From assembly GCA_029973975.1 (NCBI GenBank), contig JARKQF010000216.1, positions 1-45,139 of the forward strand: DNA of 45,139 nt. The letters run 5' to 3'. Both the position numbers and the translations under genes were made by a program. The notes under the pieces are model-generated. The model had not been told where the DNA came from, did no database searches, and saw nothing but the letters and a program-made list of their open reading frames with translations. This document shows, one piece after another, positions 24,119-33,733 of this stretch (position 1 is the first letter of the stretch; the number at the start of each line of letters is the position of its first letter). Origin of the DNA: Paludibacter sp. Lineage in GTDB: Bacteria; Bacteroidota; Bacteroidia; Bacteroidales; Paludibacteraceae.

Positions 24119-25350
24119 TGGCGAAACAACTCAGGCGATGCTCTTTCTGCGGACGAACCGAATCTCAGGTGGATTTTTTCATCATGGGCCAGGACAACAC
24201 GCAAATCTGTAACGAATGTGCCATACAGGCCGCTGAAATAGTAAAGGAAAATACCGAAAGCAAGTCCAAGTTACCGCACTTACAGAAAGAGGATATCCCC
24301 AAACCTGTGGAAATAAAAAAATATCTCGATCAATATGTAATCGGACAGGATGAAGCTAAGAAGTTTCTCTCGGTAGCTGTCTACAACCATTATAAACGCC
24401 TCATGCAGGAAAAATCGAATGACGATGTGGAGATCGAAAAATCAAACATCATCATGGTGGGTTCCACCGGCACAGGAAAAACCCTGCTTGCCAGAACTAT
24501 TGCTAAAAAGCTGCATGTGCCTTTTACCATTGTCGACGCCACAGTGCTTACTGAAGCCGGATATGTGGGTGAAGATATCGAAAGCATCCTGACCAGATTG
24601 CTACAAGTGGCTGATTATGACGTAAAAGCAGCTGAAAGAGGTATTGTTTTTATCGACGAAATTGATAAAATCGCCCGTAAGGGAGATAATCCAAGTATCA
24701 CCCGCGACGTGAGTGGAGAAGGGGTACAGCAGGGATTACTCAAATTACTGGAAGGCTCAGTTGTCAATGTTCCGCCTCAGGGAGGCAGAAAACATCCTGA
24801 TCAGAAGATGATTCCGGTCAACACCCAAAATATTTTGTTTATCTGTGGTGGTGCGTTCGATGGTATCGAGAAAAAAATTGCAGCCCGGCTTAACACCCGC
24901 GTGGTGGGCTACAGCGCAACACTTGAAACGGATTTCATCGACAAGAAAAACATGTTGCAATACATCGCCCCGCAGGATTTAAAATCCTTCGGACTGATTC
25001 CTGAAATCATCGGTCGTTTGCCGATTCTGACCTATCTGGAACCTCTCGACCGTAACGCTTTGCGAAAGATCCTCACAGAACCAAAGAACTCCATCATCAA
25101 ACAATATGTAAAGCTGTTTAAAATGGATCACATCGAACTTGTCTTCGAAGAAGAAGTACTGGAATACGTTGTTGATAAAGCAATAGAATTTAAACTGGGA
25201 GCCCGCGGATTAAGATCAATTACCGAAACCATCATCATGGATAAGATGTACGAAATGCCATCGAAAAATGAAACCAAACTGGTGATAGATCTGGATTATG
25301 CACGGACAAAGATAGAGAAAGCGAATATCAACAGGCTGAAAATTGCTTAA
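24118..25350 (+). CDS. clpX: ATP-dependent Clp protease ATPase subunit ClpX
   Basis: 410 residues. The N-terminal zinc domain has C8, C11, C31 and C34. The AAA+ module has Walker A GSTGTGKT (115-122), Walker B FIDEIDK and the pore loop GYVG (148-151). The ClpP-docking loop, which carries IGF in E. coli, reads VGY here (263-265). ClpX unfolds substrates and feeds them to ClpP, encoded immediately upstream with a 1-bp overlap. A strong terminator follows at 25388-25438, so clpP-clpX ends a transcription unit. Confidence 0.97.
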   Translation: MAKQLRRCSFCGRTESQVDFFIMGQDNTQICNECAIQAAEIVKENTESKSKLPHLQKEDIPKPVEIKKYLDQYVIGQDEAKKFLSVAVYNHYKRLMQEKSNDDVEIEKSNIIMVGSTGTGKTLLARTIAKKLHVPFTIVDATVLTEAGYVGEDIESILTRLLQVADYDVKAAERGIVFIDEIDKIARKGDNPSITRDVSGEGVQQGLLKLLEGSVVNVPPQGGRKHPDQKMIPVNTQNILFICGGAFDGIEKKIAARLNTRVVGYSATLETDFIDKKNMLQYIAPQDLKSFGLIPEIIGRLPILTYLEPLDRNALRKILTEPKNSIIKQYVKLFKMDHIELVFEEEVLEYVVDKAIEFKLGARGLRSITETIIMDKMYEMPSKNETKLVIDLDYARTKIEKANINRLKIA

Positions 25351-25387
25351 ATATTCAAAAAATAATCATCTTCAGGGATATAATTAC

Positions 25388-25438
25388 AAAAAAACAGGTT
25401 ATTTGCAAAAAAAAATGCATTTAACCTGTTTTTTTTTT
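25388..25438 (+). terminator. Intrinsic terminator of clpP-clpX
   Basis: AACAGGTTA (25393-25401) and TAACCTGTT (25422-25430), extended by pairing of A and T runs, with a further T run to 25438. Thirty-eight bp past the clpX stop. Confidence 0.92.
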
Positions 25439-25565
25439 GCAAAGTACTTGGATATTAAAAATCTGTTTATAAATTTGCTTACCTAATCTTACACAAAGGG
25501 TTAAAAAAAACAGAAAATGGAGTAAAAAAGATTTATAATCTTGCAAATACTTCGGGAAATAATAC

Positions 25566-25573
25566 TAACTTCG
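25566..25573 (+). promoter_or_regulatory. Possible recQ -7 element
   Basis: TAACTTCG, a one-mismatch -7 box 26 bp before the recQ ATG. A TTG at 25541-25543 gives a 22-bp spacer, slightly long. Confidence 0.42.
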
Positions 25574-25599
25574 CCATCCGGTTTTGAATTGTATTAGAT

Positions 25600-27786
25600 A
25601 TGATAACTCATTCAGAATTAACCACCCATTTGAAAGAGCATTTTGGTTTCGACACCTTTAAGGGAAACCAGGAAGCCATCATTCAGAATGTGCTGGATAA
25701 GAACGACACTTTTGTTCTGATGCCCACCGGCGGTGGAAAATCATTATGCTACCAGCTTCCTTCATTATTGATGGAAGGGACGGCCATTGTCATATCGCCA
25801 CTGATTGCACTCATGAAGAATCAGGTTGATGCCATGCGCAATTTCAGTGAAGAAGACGGGGTTGCTCATTTTCTGAACTCATCTCTTACAAGACAGGCCA
25901 TTGATGCTGTAAAATCTGATATTCTTTCCGGTAAAACCAAGCTGTTGTATGTCGCACCAGAATCGCTTACGAAAGAGGAAAATATTGAATTCCTGAAACA
26001 GGTAACAATTTCATTTTACGCGGTCGACGAAGCACATTGTATTTCGGAATGGGGGCATGATTTCCGGCCTGAGTACAGAAGGATACGTCCGATAATCAAT
26101 GAAATAGGTGTTGCTCCTCTGATCGCACTGACTGCAACGGCAACCCCCAAAGTACAGCACGACATTCAGAAAAACCTGGGCATGCTGGACGCAAAGGTAT
26201 TTAAATCATCTTTTAACCGGGAAAACCTGTATTACGAAGTTCGCAATAAAAACAAAGATGTTGACAAGGAAATCATCAAATATATTCGTCTTCAGAAGGA
26301 TAAGTCTGGAATTATTTACTGTCTGAGCCGTAAAAAGGTAGAGGAACTTGCCGAGACATTAAAGGTAAACGGCATCTCTGCCCTCCCCTACCACGCCGGC
26401 ATGGATTCGGCTATCAGAACCGAAAATCAGGATAAATTCCTGATGGAGAAAGTGCAGGTTATAGTAGCTACCATTGCTTTTGGTATGGGAATCGACAAAC
26501 CGGATGTTCGTTATGTTATTCATTACGACATGCCCAAGAGCCTGGAGGGTTACTACCAGGAAACCGGTCGCGGAGGCAGAGATGGAGGAGAAGGTCAGTG
26601 TATTGCATTCTATGCATACAAAGATCTTGATAAGTTAAGGAAATTTATGCAAGGCAAACCGGTTGCCGAACAGGAAATAGGAAACCAATTATTATTAGAA
26701 ACGCAAGCATACGCAGAATCATCCATTTGTAGGAGAAAGCTCTTACTCCATTATTTTGGAGAGGAATACAAACACGATAACTGCGGTAGTTGTGATAACT
26801 GTATGAAACCAAAGAAAACAATTGAAGGGCAGGAACTTTTAATCCTGATTTTAGAAACAATTATTGCAGTAAGGGAAAAATTCAAAGCTGAACATATTGT
26901 TGATATTCTGAAAGGGAACAGTACCTCGGATATCAAATCATATCAGCATGATGAACTGGAGAACTTCGAGGCGGCGTCCGATGAAGATGAAAAATTGCTG
27001 CACGCGATTATCAGACAAGCTATGATTGCCGGGTATATCTCAAAAGACATAGAAAACTATGGTTTGCTGAAAATAACACCTGCCGGTAAAGCATACATGA
27101 AAAAACCGGGCGCATTCCCCGTGGTAAAGGACAATGAATTTGATGAGGATGAAGAAGAAACGGCAGTGAAATCTGTCGGTGGAACTTGCGCGGCTGATGA
27201 TGTGCTCTTCTCAATTCTGAAAGATCTGAGAAAGAAAATGTCGAAAAAATTAGAAGTGCCGCCATTTGTGATTTTTCAGGATCCTTCTCTTGAAGCAATG
27301 GCTACTACATATCCGATTACAATGGACGAACTCCAGAATATCCCGGGTGTGGGGGCAGGTAAAGCCAAAAGATATGGTGATGAGTTCCTCAAAGTAATCA
27401 AGGAACATGTCAAAGAAAATGAAATTACCCGTCCCGAGGATCTCAGGGTAAGAACAGTCGCCAATAAATCCAAATTAAAGGTTTCTATTATTCAGGCAAT
27501 TGACCGTAAAATCGCATTAGACGACATCGCAGAATCGAAAGGACTCGACATGCTTGAATTGCTGGATGAAATTGAGGCCATTGTTTACTCCGGAACAAAA
27601 ATCAATATCGATTACTTCCTGAAAGAAGTCATGGAGCCCGACCATGTTGATGAAATATTCGAATACTTCAACACTGCAGAAACCGATAAAATTCTGCCTG
27701 CATTGAAGGAACTGGGAGAGGACGACTTCAGTGAAATTGAAGTAAGATTGGTTAGAATCAAGTTCTTATCGGAGATAGGGAATTAA
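25600..27786 (+). CDS. recQ: ATP-dependent DNA helicase RecQ
   Basis: 728 residues. Superfamily 2 helicase core with Walker A MPTGGGKSLCYQLP, the DEAHC box, and the conserved motif ETGRGGRDG. The RQC zinc site has Cys in CRRKLLLHYF and CGSCDNC. A winged-helix region and an HRDC domain follow (FVIFQDPSLEAMA). The last 120 residues form an extra helical domain resembling the HTH_40-type C-terminal extension, making it longer than E. coli RecQ (about 610). It unwinds recombination intermediates in DNA repair. The next gene starts 37 bp downstream on the same strand and may be co-transcribed. Confidence 0.96.
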   Translation: MITHSELTTHLKEHFGFDTFKGNQEAIIQNVLDKNDTFVLMPTGGGKSLCYQLPSLLMEGTAIVISPLIALMKNQVDAMRNFSEEDGVAHFLNSSLTRQAIDAVKSDILSGKTKLLYVAPESLTKEENIEFLKQVTISFYAVDEAHCISEWGHDFRPEYRRIRPIINEIGVAPLIALTATATPKVQHDIQKNLGMLDAKVFKSSFNRENLYYEVRNKNKDVDKEIIKYIRLQKDKSGIIYCLSRKKVEELAETLKVNGISALPYHAGMDSAIRTENQDKFLMEKVQVIVATIAFGMGIDKPDVRYVIHYDMPKSLEGYYQETGRGGRDGGEGQCIAFYAYKDLDKLRKFMQGKPVAEQEIGNQLLLETQAYAESSICRRKLLLHYFGEEYKHDNCGSCDNCMKPKKTIEGQELLILILETIIAVREKFKAEHIVDILKGNSTSDIKSYQHDELENFEAASDEDEKLLHAIIRQAMIAGYISKDIENYGLLKITPAGKAYMKKPGAFPVVKDNEFDEDEEETAVKSVGGTCAADDVLFSILKDLRKKMSKKLEVPPFVIFQDPSLEAMATTYPITMDELQNIPGVGAGKAKRYGDEFLKVIKEHVKENEITRPEDLRVRTVANKSKLKVSIIQAIDRKIALDDIAESKGLDMLELLDEIEAIVYSGTKINIDYFLKEVMEPDHVDEIFEYFNTAETDKILPALKELGEDDFSEIEVRLVRIKFLSEIGN

Positions 27787-27823
27787 ATCCTTATCTCATC
27801 CACTCCACACAAATCTACCCAAA

Positions 27824-30460
27824 ATGAATAAGCTGTTGCGCACAGGGATTGCTGAAATACTGCTTCTGTTCCTGAGCGCATCTGCTTGTGCAGTGACACC
27901 GGATTTTGCCCTAAATACGACACTCAGGTTTTCGAGAATGTGGAAACAAGCTCCACAGGAAAAGGTATATTTACATACCGACAAACCATTTTATTACAGT
28001 GCCGGTGAAGACATTTGGTTCAGGGCTCACATTGTCAATGCCACTACGCATAAACCGGACACACGCAGCCAATTTGTCTATGTCGAGCTGATCGACAAAT
28101 CTGATTCAGTCATCACAAGGGTGAAAATCAAACGGAACGGCTCAGGTGCTGCCGGTAGAATCACATTATCTCCGGAAATTGCTCCGGGTGAGTATATACT
28201 CCGGTCCTACACATACTGGATGCAAAACGTCGCCGAGGATTTCTTTTTTCATAAAAAAATTAACATCGGAAACATGATTGATGACAGGGTGCGCATCACT
28301 ACAAATTTTGGAACACCTGAAAATGGTAAAATACCTCTGACTATTACTTTTAAAAACACCTTCTCAATGCCACTCAGTGGTAAAACTATCGAAATCAAGC
28401 AAAACTACATCCGGAGAAACAGAAAAACGACTAATCTGATAACCAACCAACAAGGCGAAATACATTTACAAATAGAATCCGACACTATTTCAGATGTAAA
28501 AAGATTGCTGGAAATTACACTGAATGAACCCGGACTTTCATTTAACCGGAAAATTCAGGTTCCGGACCTGAAATCTGATTTTGATGTGCAATTCTTTCCT
28601 GAAAGTGGTGTATTCTTAGATAATCAGATCCAAACCATTGCATTCAAAGCTATCGGCTCCAACGGACTGTCTATCAACATCTTCGGTAAAATATTCAATC
28701 AACAGCATCAGGAAATCTGTGAACTTATTACCTTAAATAAAGGGATGGGGAAAATAATCATGCATACCTATCCCGGTGAAAACTATTATGCTGTTGTGCA
28801 AACAGAGAACGGTCTGCAAAAAAAAATTGATTTACCGGCAACTTCCGCTACCGGAATCAGCATGAAGCTAAAAACAGTCAGAGGAAAAGTGTATTTTCAG
28901 ATATTGAACCAAAGCCATCTTGATATTAAAAGCTTATTCATGCAGGTTCACACACGGGGAATGGTTTATCTGTTTACTCCGCTAACTGAAACAGAAGGAT
29001 TTATTTCGGAGAATATGCTCCCTTCGGGAATTAACACATTTAGTATCATCGACTCAACGGGAAACACCTGGTGTGAAAGAATCGGTTTTATCCGTAGCAA
29101 TAACTTCCCGGTGATAACGATGGAAAGCGATAAGTCGAAGTACAGTAAAAGAGAGCCGGTTGAACTTAACTTTAAATTGCTTGATCAGGATACCATTCCG
29201 GCTAAAGGGAGCTTTTCTGTGAGTGTAACCGATAATTTACTGGTTAAAAATGACAGCATCAACAATGATATTCTGAGTTATCTGTTATTGAGCTCGGATC
29301 TTAAAGGATACATTGAAGAACCGCAGCAGTATTTCAGGGATAATTCATGGCAAACACTGGAAAAAACTGATTTGCTGATGCTCACACAAGGTTGGAGACG
29401 TTTTAATACGGGAGAAATCATCAAAGGTATTTATCCAAAAACAGACTATTATCTGGAAGTTGGGCAGGCTATTTCTGGGAGAGTCCTGAACTTGTTTAAC
29501 AAACCTGCCAAAAACTCAGAAGTTATTTTCTTCAGTAACTTCAAAAATCAGATAAGCACAGCGAAAACCGACAGTGCGGGTCTGTTTATAGTTGATGGTA
29601 TTCAGTTCCCCGATAGTACACAAATTATCCTGAAAGCAAAATCACGCAGCAATATTATTGATGTAGAATTAATTCCCGACAAGGACATCTTTCCCGGCTA
29701 CAAATCTGCCATCCCATTTAATCAAGATGACAAAACTGTTGTTCAGGACGATTATCTTAACCTGTCAAAAGAAAGGTATTACAATGAAGGCGGCATGTTG
29801 GTGATTAATCTGGACGAGTTTACTGTTAAAGGTGAGATAAAAAGAACAGAAAACGAATATTATTATTCGGGATCTGCTGACAATTCAATAGATTCAAAAA
29901 AATTAGAATCATACGGGAATCAATCGGTATTGGATGTCATCAGATCCTTCCCGGGAGTTCAGGTGTCCGGCGATGTTGTTTCAATAAGAGGTTCTTCCGG
30001 CAACCCGCTATTTTTGATTGATGGAATCGAAACCGAAGAAATAGAAGATTTACAGTTCCTGAATGCATCTGATATTGAAGAGATTTCGTTGTTCAAAGGG
30101 GCCTCCGCCTCTCTGTTCGGATCAAGAGGAGGAAACGGCGTAATTGCAATCACACTTAAACAAGGCGCGCTACTACAGAGCATTACACCACCCAGTCTGG
30201 TTCGGTATGCTCCTCTCGGATATCAACAACCAGTTGAGTTTTATGTACCTAAATATGATGTTGACAGCATCAGAAATCAGTCAAAACCGGATTTACGTAC
30301 GACCATATATTGGACCCCGAATGCAGAAACAGATGAAAACGGTAACATCCGGCTGAAGTTTTACACCGCAGACAAACCCAATGACTATCAGGTTGAGCTG
30401 GAAGGGGTAAGCGAAAACGGTGAAATCTGCAAATTTAAGGGGATATTAAAACGGGAATAA
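27824..30460 (+). CDS. MG2-domain protein with an isolated TonB-receptor plug domain
   Basis: 878 residues with a signal peptide ending near residue 23. An MG2-like macroglobulin domain (about 46-140) carries EKVYLHTDKPFYYSAGEDIWF. Further Ig/MG-like beta domains follow, with a carboxypeptidase-regulatory-like segment near 545-600. Residues about 700-782 are a TonB-receptor plug (VLDVIRSFPGVQV, then SIRGSSGNPLFLIDGI, SLFKGASASLFGSRGGNGVI). No beta-barrel follows; the protein ends within 100 residues in another beta domain. Similar MG2/plug proteins occur in Bacteroidota and are often annotated as TonB receptor plug proteins. Its role is unknown; envelope interaction or docking is inference. 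It ends directly against the stop of the convergent gene (zero spacing). Confidence 0.82.
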   Translation: MNKLLRTGIAEILLLFLSASACAVTPDFALNTTLRFSRMWKQAPQEKVYLHTDKPFYYSAGEDIWFRAHIVNATTHKPDTRSQFVYVELIDKSDSVITRVKIKRNGSGAAGRITLSPEIAPGEYILRSYTYWMQNVAEDFFFHKKINIGNMIDDRVRITTNFGTPENGKIPLTITFKNTFSMPLSGKTIEIKQNYIRRNRKTTNLITNQQGEIHLQIESDTISDVKRLLEITLNEPGLSFNRKIQVPDLKSDFDVQFFPESGVFLDNQIQTIAFKAIGSNGLSINIFGKIFNQQHQEICELITLNKGMGKIIMHTYPGENYYAVVQTENGLQKKIDLPATSATGISMKLKTVRGKVYFQILNQSHLDIKSLFMQVHTRGMVYLFTPLTETEGFISENMLPSGINTFSIIDSTGNTWCERIGFIRSNNFPVITMESDKSKYSKREPVELNFKLLDQDTIPAKGSFSVSVTDNLLVKNDSINNDILSYLLLSSDLKGYIEEPQQYFRDNSWQTLEKTDLLMLTQGWRRFNTGEIIKGIYPKTDYYLEVGQAISGRVLNLFNKPAKNSEVIFFSNFKNQISTAKTDSAGLFIVDGIQFPDSTQIILKAKSRSNIIDVELIPDKDIFPGYKSAIPFNQDDKTVVQDDYLNLSKERYYNEGGMLVINLDEFTVKGEIKRTENEYYYSGSADNSIDSKKLESYGNQSVLDVIRSFPGVQVSGDVVSIRGSSGNPLFLIDGIETEEIEDLQFLNASDIEEISLFKGASASLFGSRGGNGVIAITLKQGALLQSITPPSLVRYAPLGYQQPVEFYVPKYDVDSIRNQSKPDLRTTIYWTPNAETDENGNIRLKFYTADKPNDYQVELEGVSENGEICKFKGILKRE

Positions 30461-31363
30461 TTAAATCCTTTTCTTCAATGCATCCTTTTTAATTGTTGAC
30501 ACAGATTTTATCGAAGGAATACTGTCTCCCGCTTTTGTTGAATCGACTGTTTGATTGATAAGCGGTATGGTATCCAACTTCATACGCAAACTATCCTGCA
30601 ACGCAGGTATGTATTTCCTGAATAACAAAATACTGTCGACTTGAATACCAATGGTATCCTGTCGTATTGGGTTAGCATAAAATACTCCTGAAAGAGAATC
30701 GATTTTGATGTTTCTGGCAGCCTTAAACCGGAACTTGTACCTGCGCAAAACGCTGTCGTTTTTCACTTCATGCCACAAGCTGTCCACATTTCCATCGGCA
30801 TAATGAATCCGGAATGTTGTGTATCCACTCTTTACAGAATCGTGCGGTAAAGCCCGCATCCTGAATGAAAAGTTGTATATATCTTTCGTCAGGAGACCGC
30901 TGTTTGCCAAGCTAAAGCTGGATTGATTTTTTGTTGAGTCATCCGGATAACTAAAAGCAACAGCCTGGTTCCAAACATTGATTTCCAACGGTTTAAGCCT
31001 GATTGAGTCCGGCAGAACAGGGGTGTATTTCCCGGCCTCCACCTCGGTTCTCAATTCTTCGAGATTCTTATTAACACTGGTATAAATACGTTCGAACACC
31101 TTAGGATTCCGGGTGTAATAAACTAGTGAAGAATCAAACTGAGCCTTAGAAATACCGTGTTTCTGAAAAAGTGCGTGATAGTAAAGAATTTTTTCATCTT
31201 CACTTATGGTCACATCCGACGAAAAAACACCTTCCAACAAATGAAGATCTGTCAGAAACGATTTCATCTCACTCCTGCTGAGGACGTCGTCGGGTCGGTT
31301 GCTACAGGCAAATTGAAGCAACACTACACAGCAAAACATCCATTTTATTGCTTTTCTAAGCAT
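30461..31363 (-). CDS. DUF4296-like lipoprotein
   Basis: 300 residues from MLRKAIKW, with lipobox QFAC (C20). The start at 31363 overlaps the end of lspA by 8 bp; an in-frame ATG at 31408 would overlap far more and gives a poor signal peptide. The N-terminal region (DDVLSRSEMKSFLTDLHLLEGVF) matches my recollection of DUF4296 proteins, a family of Bacteroidota lipoproteins commonly found next to lspA. Its later half is beta-rich. Function unknown. Being next to the lipoprotein signal peptidase fits shared transcription but does not define a role. Confidence 0.8.
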   Translation of the reverse strand: MLRKAIKWMFCCVVLLQFACSNRPDDVLSRSEMKSFLTDLHLLEGVFSSDVTISEDEKILYYHALFQKHGISKAQFDSSLVYYTRNPKVFERIYTSVNKNLEELRTEVEAGKYTPVLPDSIRLKPLEINVWNQAVAFSYPDDSTKNQSSFSLANSGLLTKDIYNFSFRMRALPHDSVKSGYTTFRIHYADGNVDSLWHEVKNDSVLRRYKFRFKAARNIKIDSLSGVFYANPIRQDTIGIQVDSILLFRKYIPALQDSLRMKLDTIPLINQTVDSTKAGDSIPSIKSVSTIKKDALKKRI

Positions 31364-31964
31364 TTTCTTCCTTCGATTTCTTTTCTTTTTTTGATTCCAG
31401 GTGTTCATTCAGGTCTTTACGGAAGAATATCAGAATGATACCCGCCGCCACTGTAATAGCTGAATCTGCAACATTAAAGACCGGACTAAAAAACAGGGTT
31501 TCACCTGCACTGTTTTTAATAATCGGGAAATAAAGCATGTCCACTACTTTACCGTAAAACAACGGGGCGTAACCTCCTCCTTCAGGTAGAAATGTAGCCA
31601 GATGACCATAACTGTCGGAAAACAACACGCCATAAAATACCGAATCGAGAATATTGCCTGCAGCGCCTGCAAGCAACAATGCAACGGCCAGAATAAATCC
31701 CTGACGCGCCTGCTTTTTAACTAAATAATGGATAAAATACGCCAGACCTCCCACAGCGATAATCCTGAAAATGGTGAGGAATAACTTGCCTATGATTTCC
31801 ATACCAAAAGCCATCCCGTTATTTTCAATAAAATAAATGCGGAACCAGTCGAAAACATAAACCGATTCTCCCAATACAAAATTTAGCTTGATATAGATTT
31901 TGCTGACCTGGTCGATGAGCAGGACAAGGAAAATCAACAATACGGATTTTTGTGTTACTGACAT
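31356..31964 (-). CDS. lspA: Lipoprotein signal peptidase (signal peptidase II)
   Basis: 202 residues with four membrane segments. Conserved motifs: IDQVSKIYIK, ENNGMAFGM, LAGAAGNILDSVF, and FNVADSAI. The likely catalytic aspartates are D142 (KVVDML) and D167 (VADSAI). The loop between the GNxxD motif and D142 is about 20 residues longer than in E. coli, as usual in Bacteroidota. It removes signal peptides from prolipoproteins in the inner membrane; at least five lipoproteins in this window are predicted substrates. It overlaps the DUF4296-like gene downstream by 8 bp. Confidence 0.96.
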   Translation of the reverse strand: MSVTQKSVLLIFLVLLIDQVSKIYIKLNFVLGESVYVFDWFRIYFIENNGMAFGMEIIGKLFLTIFRIIAVGGLAYFIHYLVKKQARQGFILAVALLLAGAAGNILDSVFYGVLFSDSYGHLATFLPEGGGYAPLFYGKVVDMLYFPIIKNSAGETLFFSPVFNVADSAITVAAGIILIFFRKDLNEHLESKKEKKSKEENA

Positions 31965-31985
31965 GCTTACTTATTAAACAACAAA

Positions 31986-32020
31986 TCGGCAAAAAGTCAC
32001 TATCCTGAGCCTTTTGCCGA
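31986..32020. terminator. Hairpin between the DksA-like gene and lspA
   Basis: TCGGCAAAA (31986-31994) and TTTTGCCGA (32012-32020), a 9-bp stem with 17-nt loop. It lies 23 bp past the DksA-like stop and just upstream of lspA. It may end or attenuate the upstream transcript; the T run is short. Confidence 0.55.
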
Positions 32021-32042
32021 AATGCTTATGTGATCATTTTGA

Positions 32043-32420
32043 TTATTTCTGTTGTGTTTTAGCCTCAATGCTCAGCGTTGCATGCGGTACGGCGCGCAAA
32101 CGCTCTTTGGGAATCAGCTTGCCGGTCTCACGGCAAATGCCATAAGTCTTATTTTCAATGCGAATCAACGCAGCCTGCAAATGCTGAATAAATTTCATCT
32201 GACGTTGAGCCAAACGACCTGATTCTTCTTTCGACAGTGTAGCTGCACCCTCTTCCAATACTTTGAATGTAGGGGAAGTATCCATCACATCATTTCCGTC
32301 AAGATTGGTCAGACCATTCTTCAACATCTCATAATCCTTCTGTGCCTTTTCGAGTTTCTCGATTATAATCTGACGAAACTCCTCCAATTCGGCGTCGGAG
32401 TATCTTGTTCTCTCTTCCAT
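32043..32420 (-). CDS. TraR/DksA-family protein with a degenerate zinc site
   Basis: 125 residues from MEERTRYSD (an ATG two codons earlier is equally possible). A helical coiled-coil arm (about 5-80) precedes the DksA-type C-terminal segment YGICRETGKLIPKERLRAVPHATLSIEAK. In classical DksA four cysteines hold zinc; here only the first Cys remains and the others are replaced by Thr, Ser and Lys-type residues. The fold motifs (YGIC, GKLI, RL, VP) persist. I recall this form as usual for Bacteroidota homologues found before lspA. Whether it modulates RNA polymerase as DksA does is unproven. Confidence 0.85.
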   Translation of the reverse strand: MEERTRYSDAELEEFRQIIIEKLEKAQKDYEMLKNGLTNLDGNDVMDTSPTFKVLEEGAATLSKEESGRLAQRQMKFIQHLQAALIRIENKTYGICRETGKLIPKERLRAVPHATLSIEAKTQQK

Positions 32421-32475
32421 AACCACTACTTTTAAAATTAACGAAAATGTTTCCCGGGCGTGATAAAATTTTTTG

Positions 32476-32506
32476 CGAATATACGACTTTTGTTTCAGTT
32501 GGACAA
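32476..32506 (-). promoter_or_regulatory. Possible promoter of the DksA-like gene
   Basis: Minus strand TTG (32504-32506), 20-bp spacer, TATATTCG (32476-32483), a one-mismatch -7 element. About 56 bp before the ATG. Confidence 0.4.
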
Positions 32507-32546
32507 TATATTTCTATCTCCCGGCTCTTTTTTATTTCATCACTGA

Positions 32547-33497
32547 TTAGTATACCGCTTGTGCCACTCTTTTAACACTTTGCGTAGCCATCATACTGTA
32601 AAAATGAATACTTGGAACGCCGTGTGCAATCAAATCCCGGGCTTGCTGAATACACCATTCTACTCCTACCTCAACAGCTTCCGCATCGGATTTACATTTA
32701 CGCAATTCAGTCGCAAAAGCTTCGGGAATATCCGTGTGAAATATCTTTGGCAAGACAGTCATTTGATTTTGCAGGGTAATCGGTTTGATTCCGGGAATAA
32801 CCGGCACATGAATACCGTTTTCCTTGCACTTGGCGACAAAATCAAAATACTTTTGATTATCAAAAAACATTTGAGTAACCAGATATTCTGCGCCGGCATC
32901 AACTTTCATCTTTGCATAATATAAATCCGATTCCAGATTGGGCGCCTCTTCATGCTTTTCCGGGTAACAAGCCATACCATAAGAAAACGGTGTGATTTTC
33001 GATTTCATCTGAGAACCGTCTAAAAAAAATCCCTGATTGAATTTATTGACTTGTTGCTGCAGTTCTGTCGCATAACGGTGACCGGTCGGGCTGAACTCCT
33101 TTTCATGTTTTCCTTTATCGCCTCTAAGCAACAAAAGATCCGTTATTCCCAAAAACTGCAGATCTATCAGCGCATATTCGGTTTCCTCCCTGGTGAAACC
33201 ACTACAAATAATATGCGGAACCACCGGAATCTTATATTTATTCTGAATAGCCGCTGCAATGGCCACCGTTCCGGGACGATGTCTTTCTGCTACCCTTTCG
33301 AACAATCCCACTGACTTCTCTCTGAAAACGAGTTCGCTTCTGTGGGTCGTAATATTGATATACTTTGGATCAAATTCACGTAATGTATCAATTGTACGAT
33401 ACACTGTTTCGATACCATTTCCTTTCAAAGGCGGCAACAACTCAAATGAGAAAGCTGTTTTTCCTCCTGCTGATTGTATTTTTTCTATCACACTCAT
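32547..33497 (-). CDS. metF: Methylenetetrahydrofolate reductase
   Basis: 316 residues, an FAD-containing TIM barrel that reduces 5,10-methylene-THF to 5-methyl-THF for methionine synthesis. Evidence: FSFELLPP with the active-site Glu (E19), YINITTHRS, HIICSGFTREE, LLLLRGDK, the conserved AGAEYLVTQMFFDN, VPVIPGIKPI, and the C-terminal GVPSIHFYSMM. The length is typical (about 290-320). It is a single gene between the DksA-like gene and the divergent nuo operon. A TATTTTTG -7 element precedes it. No SAM riboswitch was seen in the leader. Confidence 0.96.
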   Translation of the reverse strand: MSVIEKIQSAGGKTAFSFELLPPLKGNGIETVYRTIDTLREFDPKYINITTHRSELVFREKSVGLFERVAERHRPGTVAIAAAIQNKYKIPVVPHIICSGFTREETEYALIDLQFLGITDLLLLRGDKGKHEKEFSPTGHRYATELQQQVNKFNQGFFLDGSQMKSKITPFSYGMACYPEKHEEAPNLESDLYYAKMKVDAGAEYLVTQMFFDNQKYFDFVAKCKENGIHVPVIPGIKPITLQNQMTVLPKIFHTDIPEAFATELRKCKSDAEAVEVGVEWCIQQARDLIAHGVPSIHFYSMMATQSVKRVAQAVY

Positions 33498-33520
33498 GAA
33501 GATTTGAATCTAAAAGTTTG

Positions 33521-33528
33521 CAAAAATA
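33521..33528 (-). promoter_or_regulatory. metF -7 element
   Basis: TATTTTTG on the minus strand, 24 bp before the metF ATG. The leader is short (about 20 nt), too small for a riboswitch. No clear -33. Confidence 0.45.
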
Positions 33529-33699
33529 CAAAATATAATTCTATTTGAGATTATGAAGCAGTAAATGTAGTTATAAATGTAAACCGGTAGCTAAGATATC
33601 TTTACTCATAAGAAGATGTCTCATTTAACCAAATTAAACAATTCAGGAAGCGCCGAACTATTTAATGTTAAATAAATTCATTTTTATAAAAAAAAGCAT

Positions 33700-33707
33700 T
33701 TCCTTTG
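33700..33707 (+). promoter_or_regulatory. Possible nuo operon -7 element
   Basis: TTCCTTTG, one mismatch from TAnnTTTG, 27 bp before the chosen nuoA ATG. It falls inside the upstream extension of the open frame, which supports the shorter start. Confidence 0.38.
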
Positions 33708-33733
33708 CGTCTTCTTATTTTCTACACAACCAA

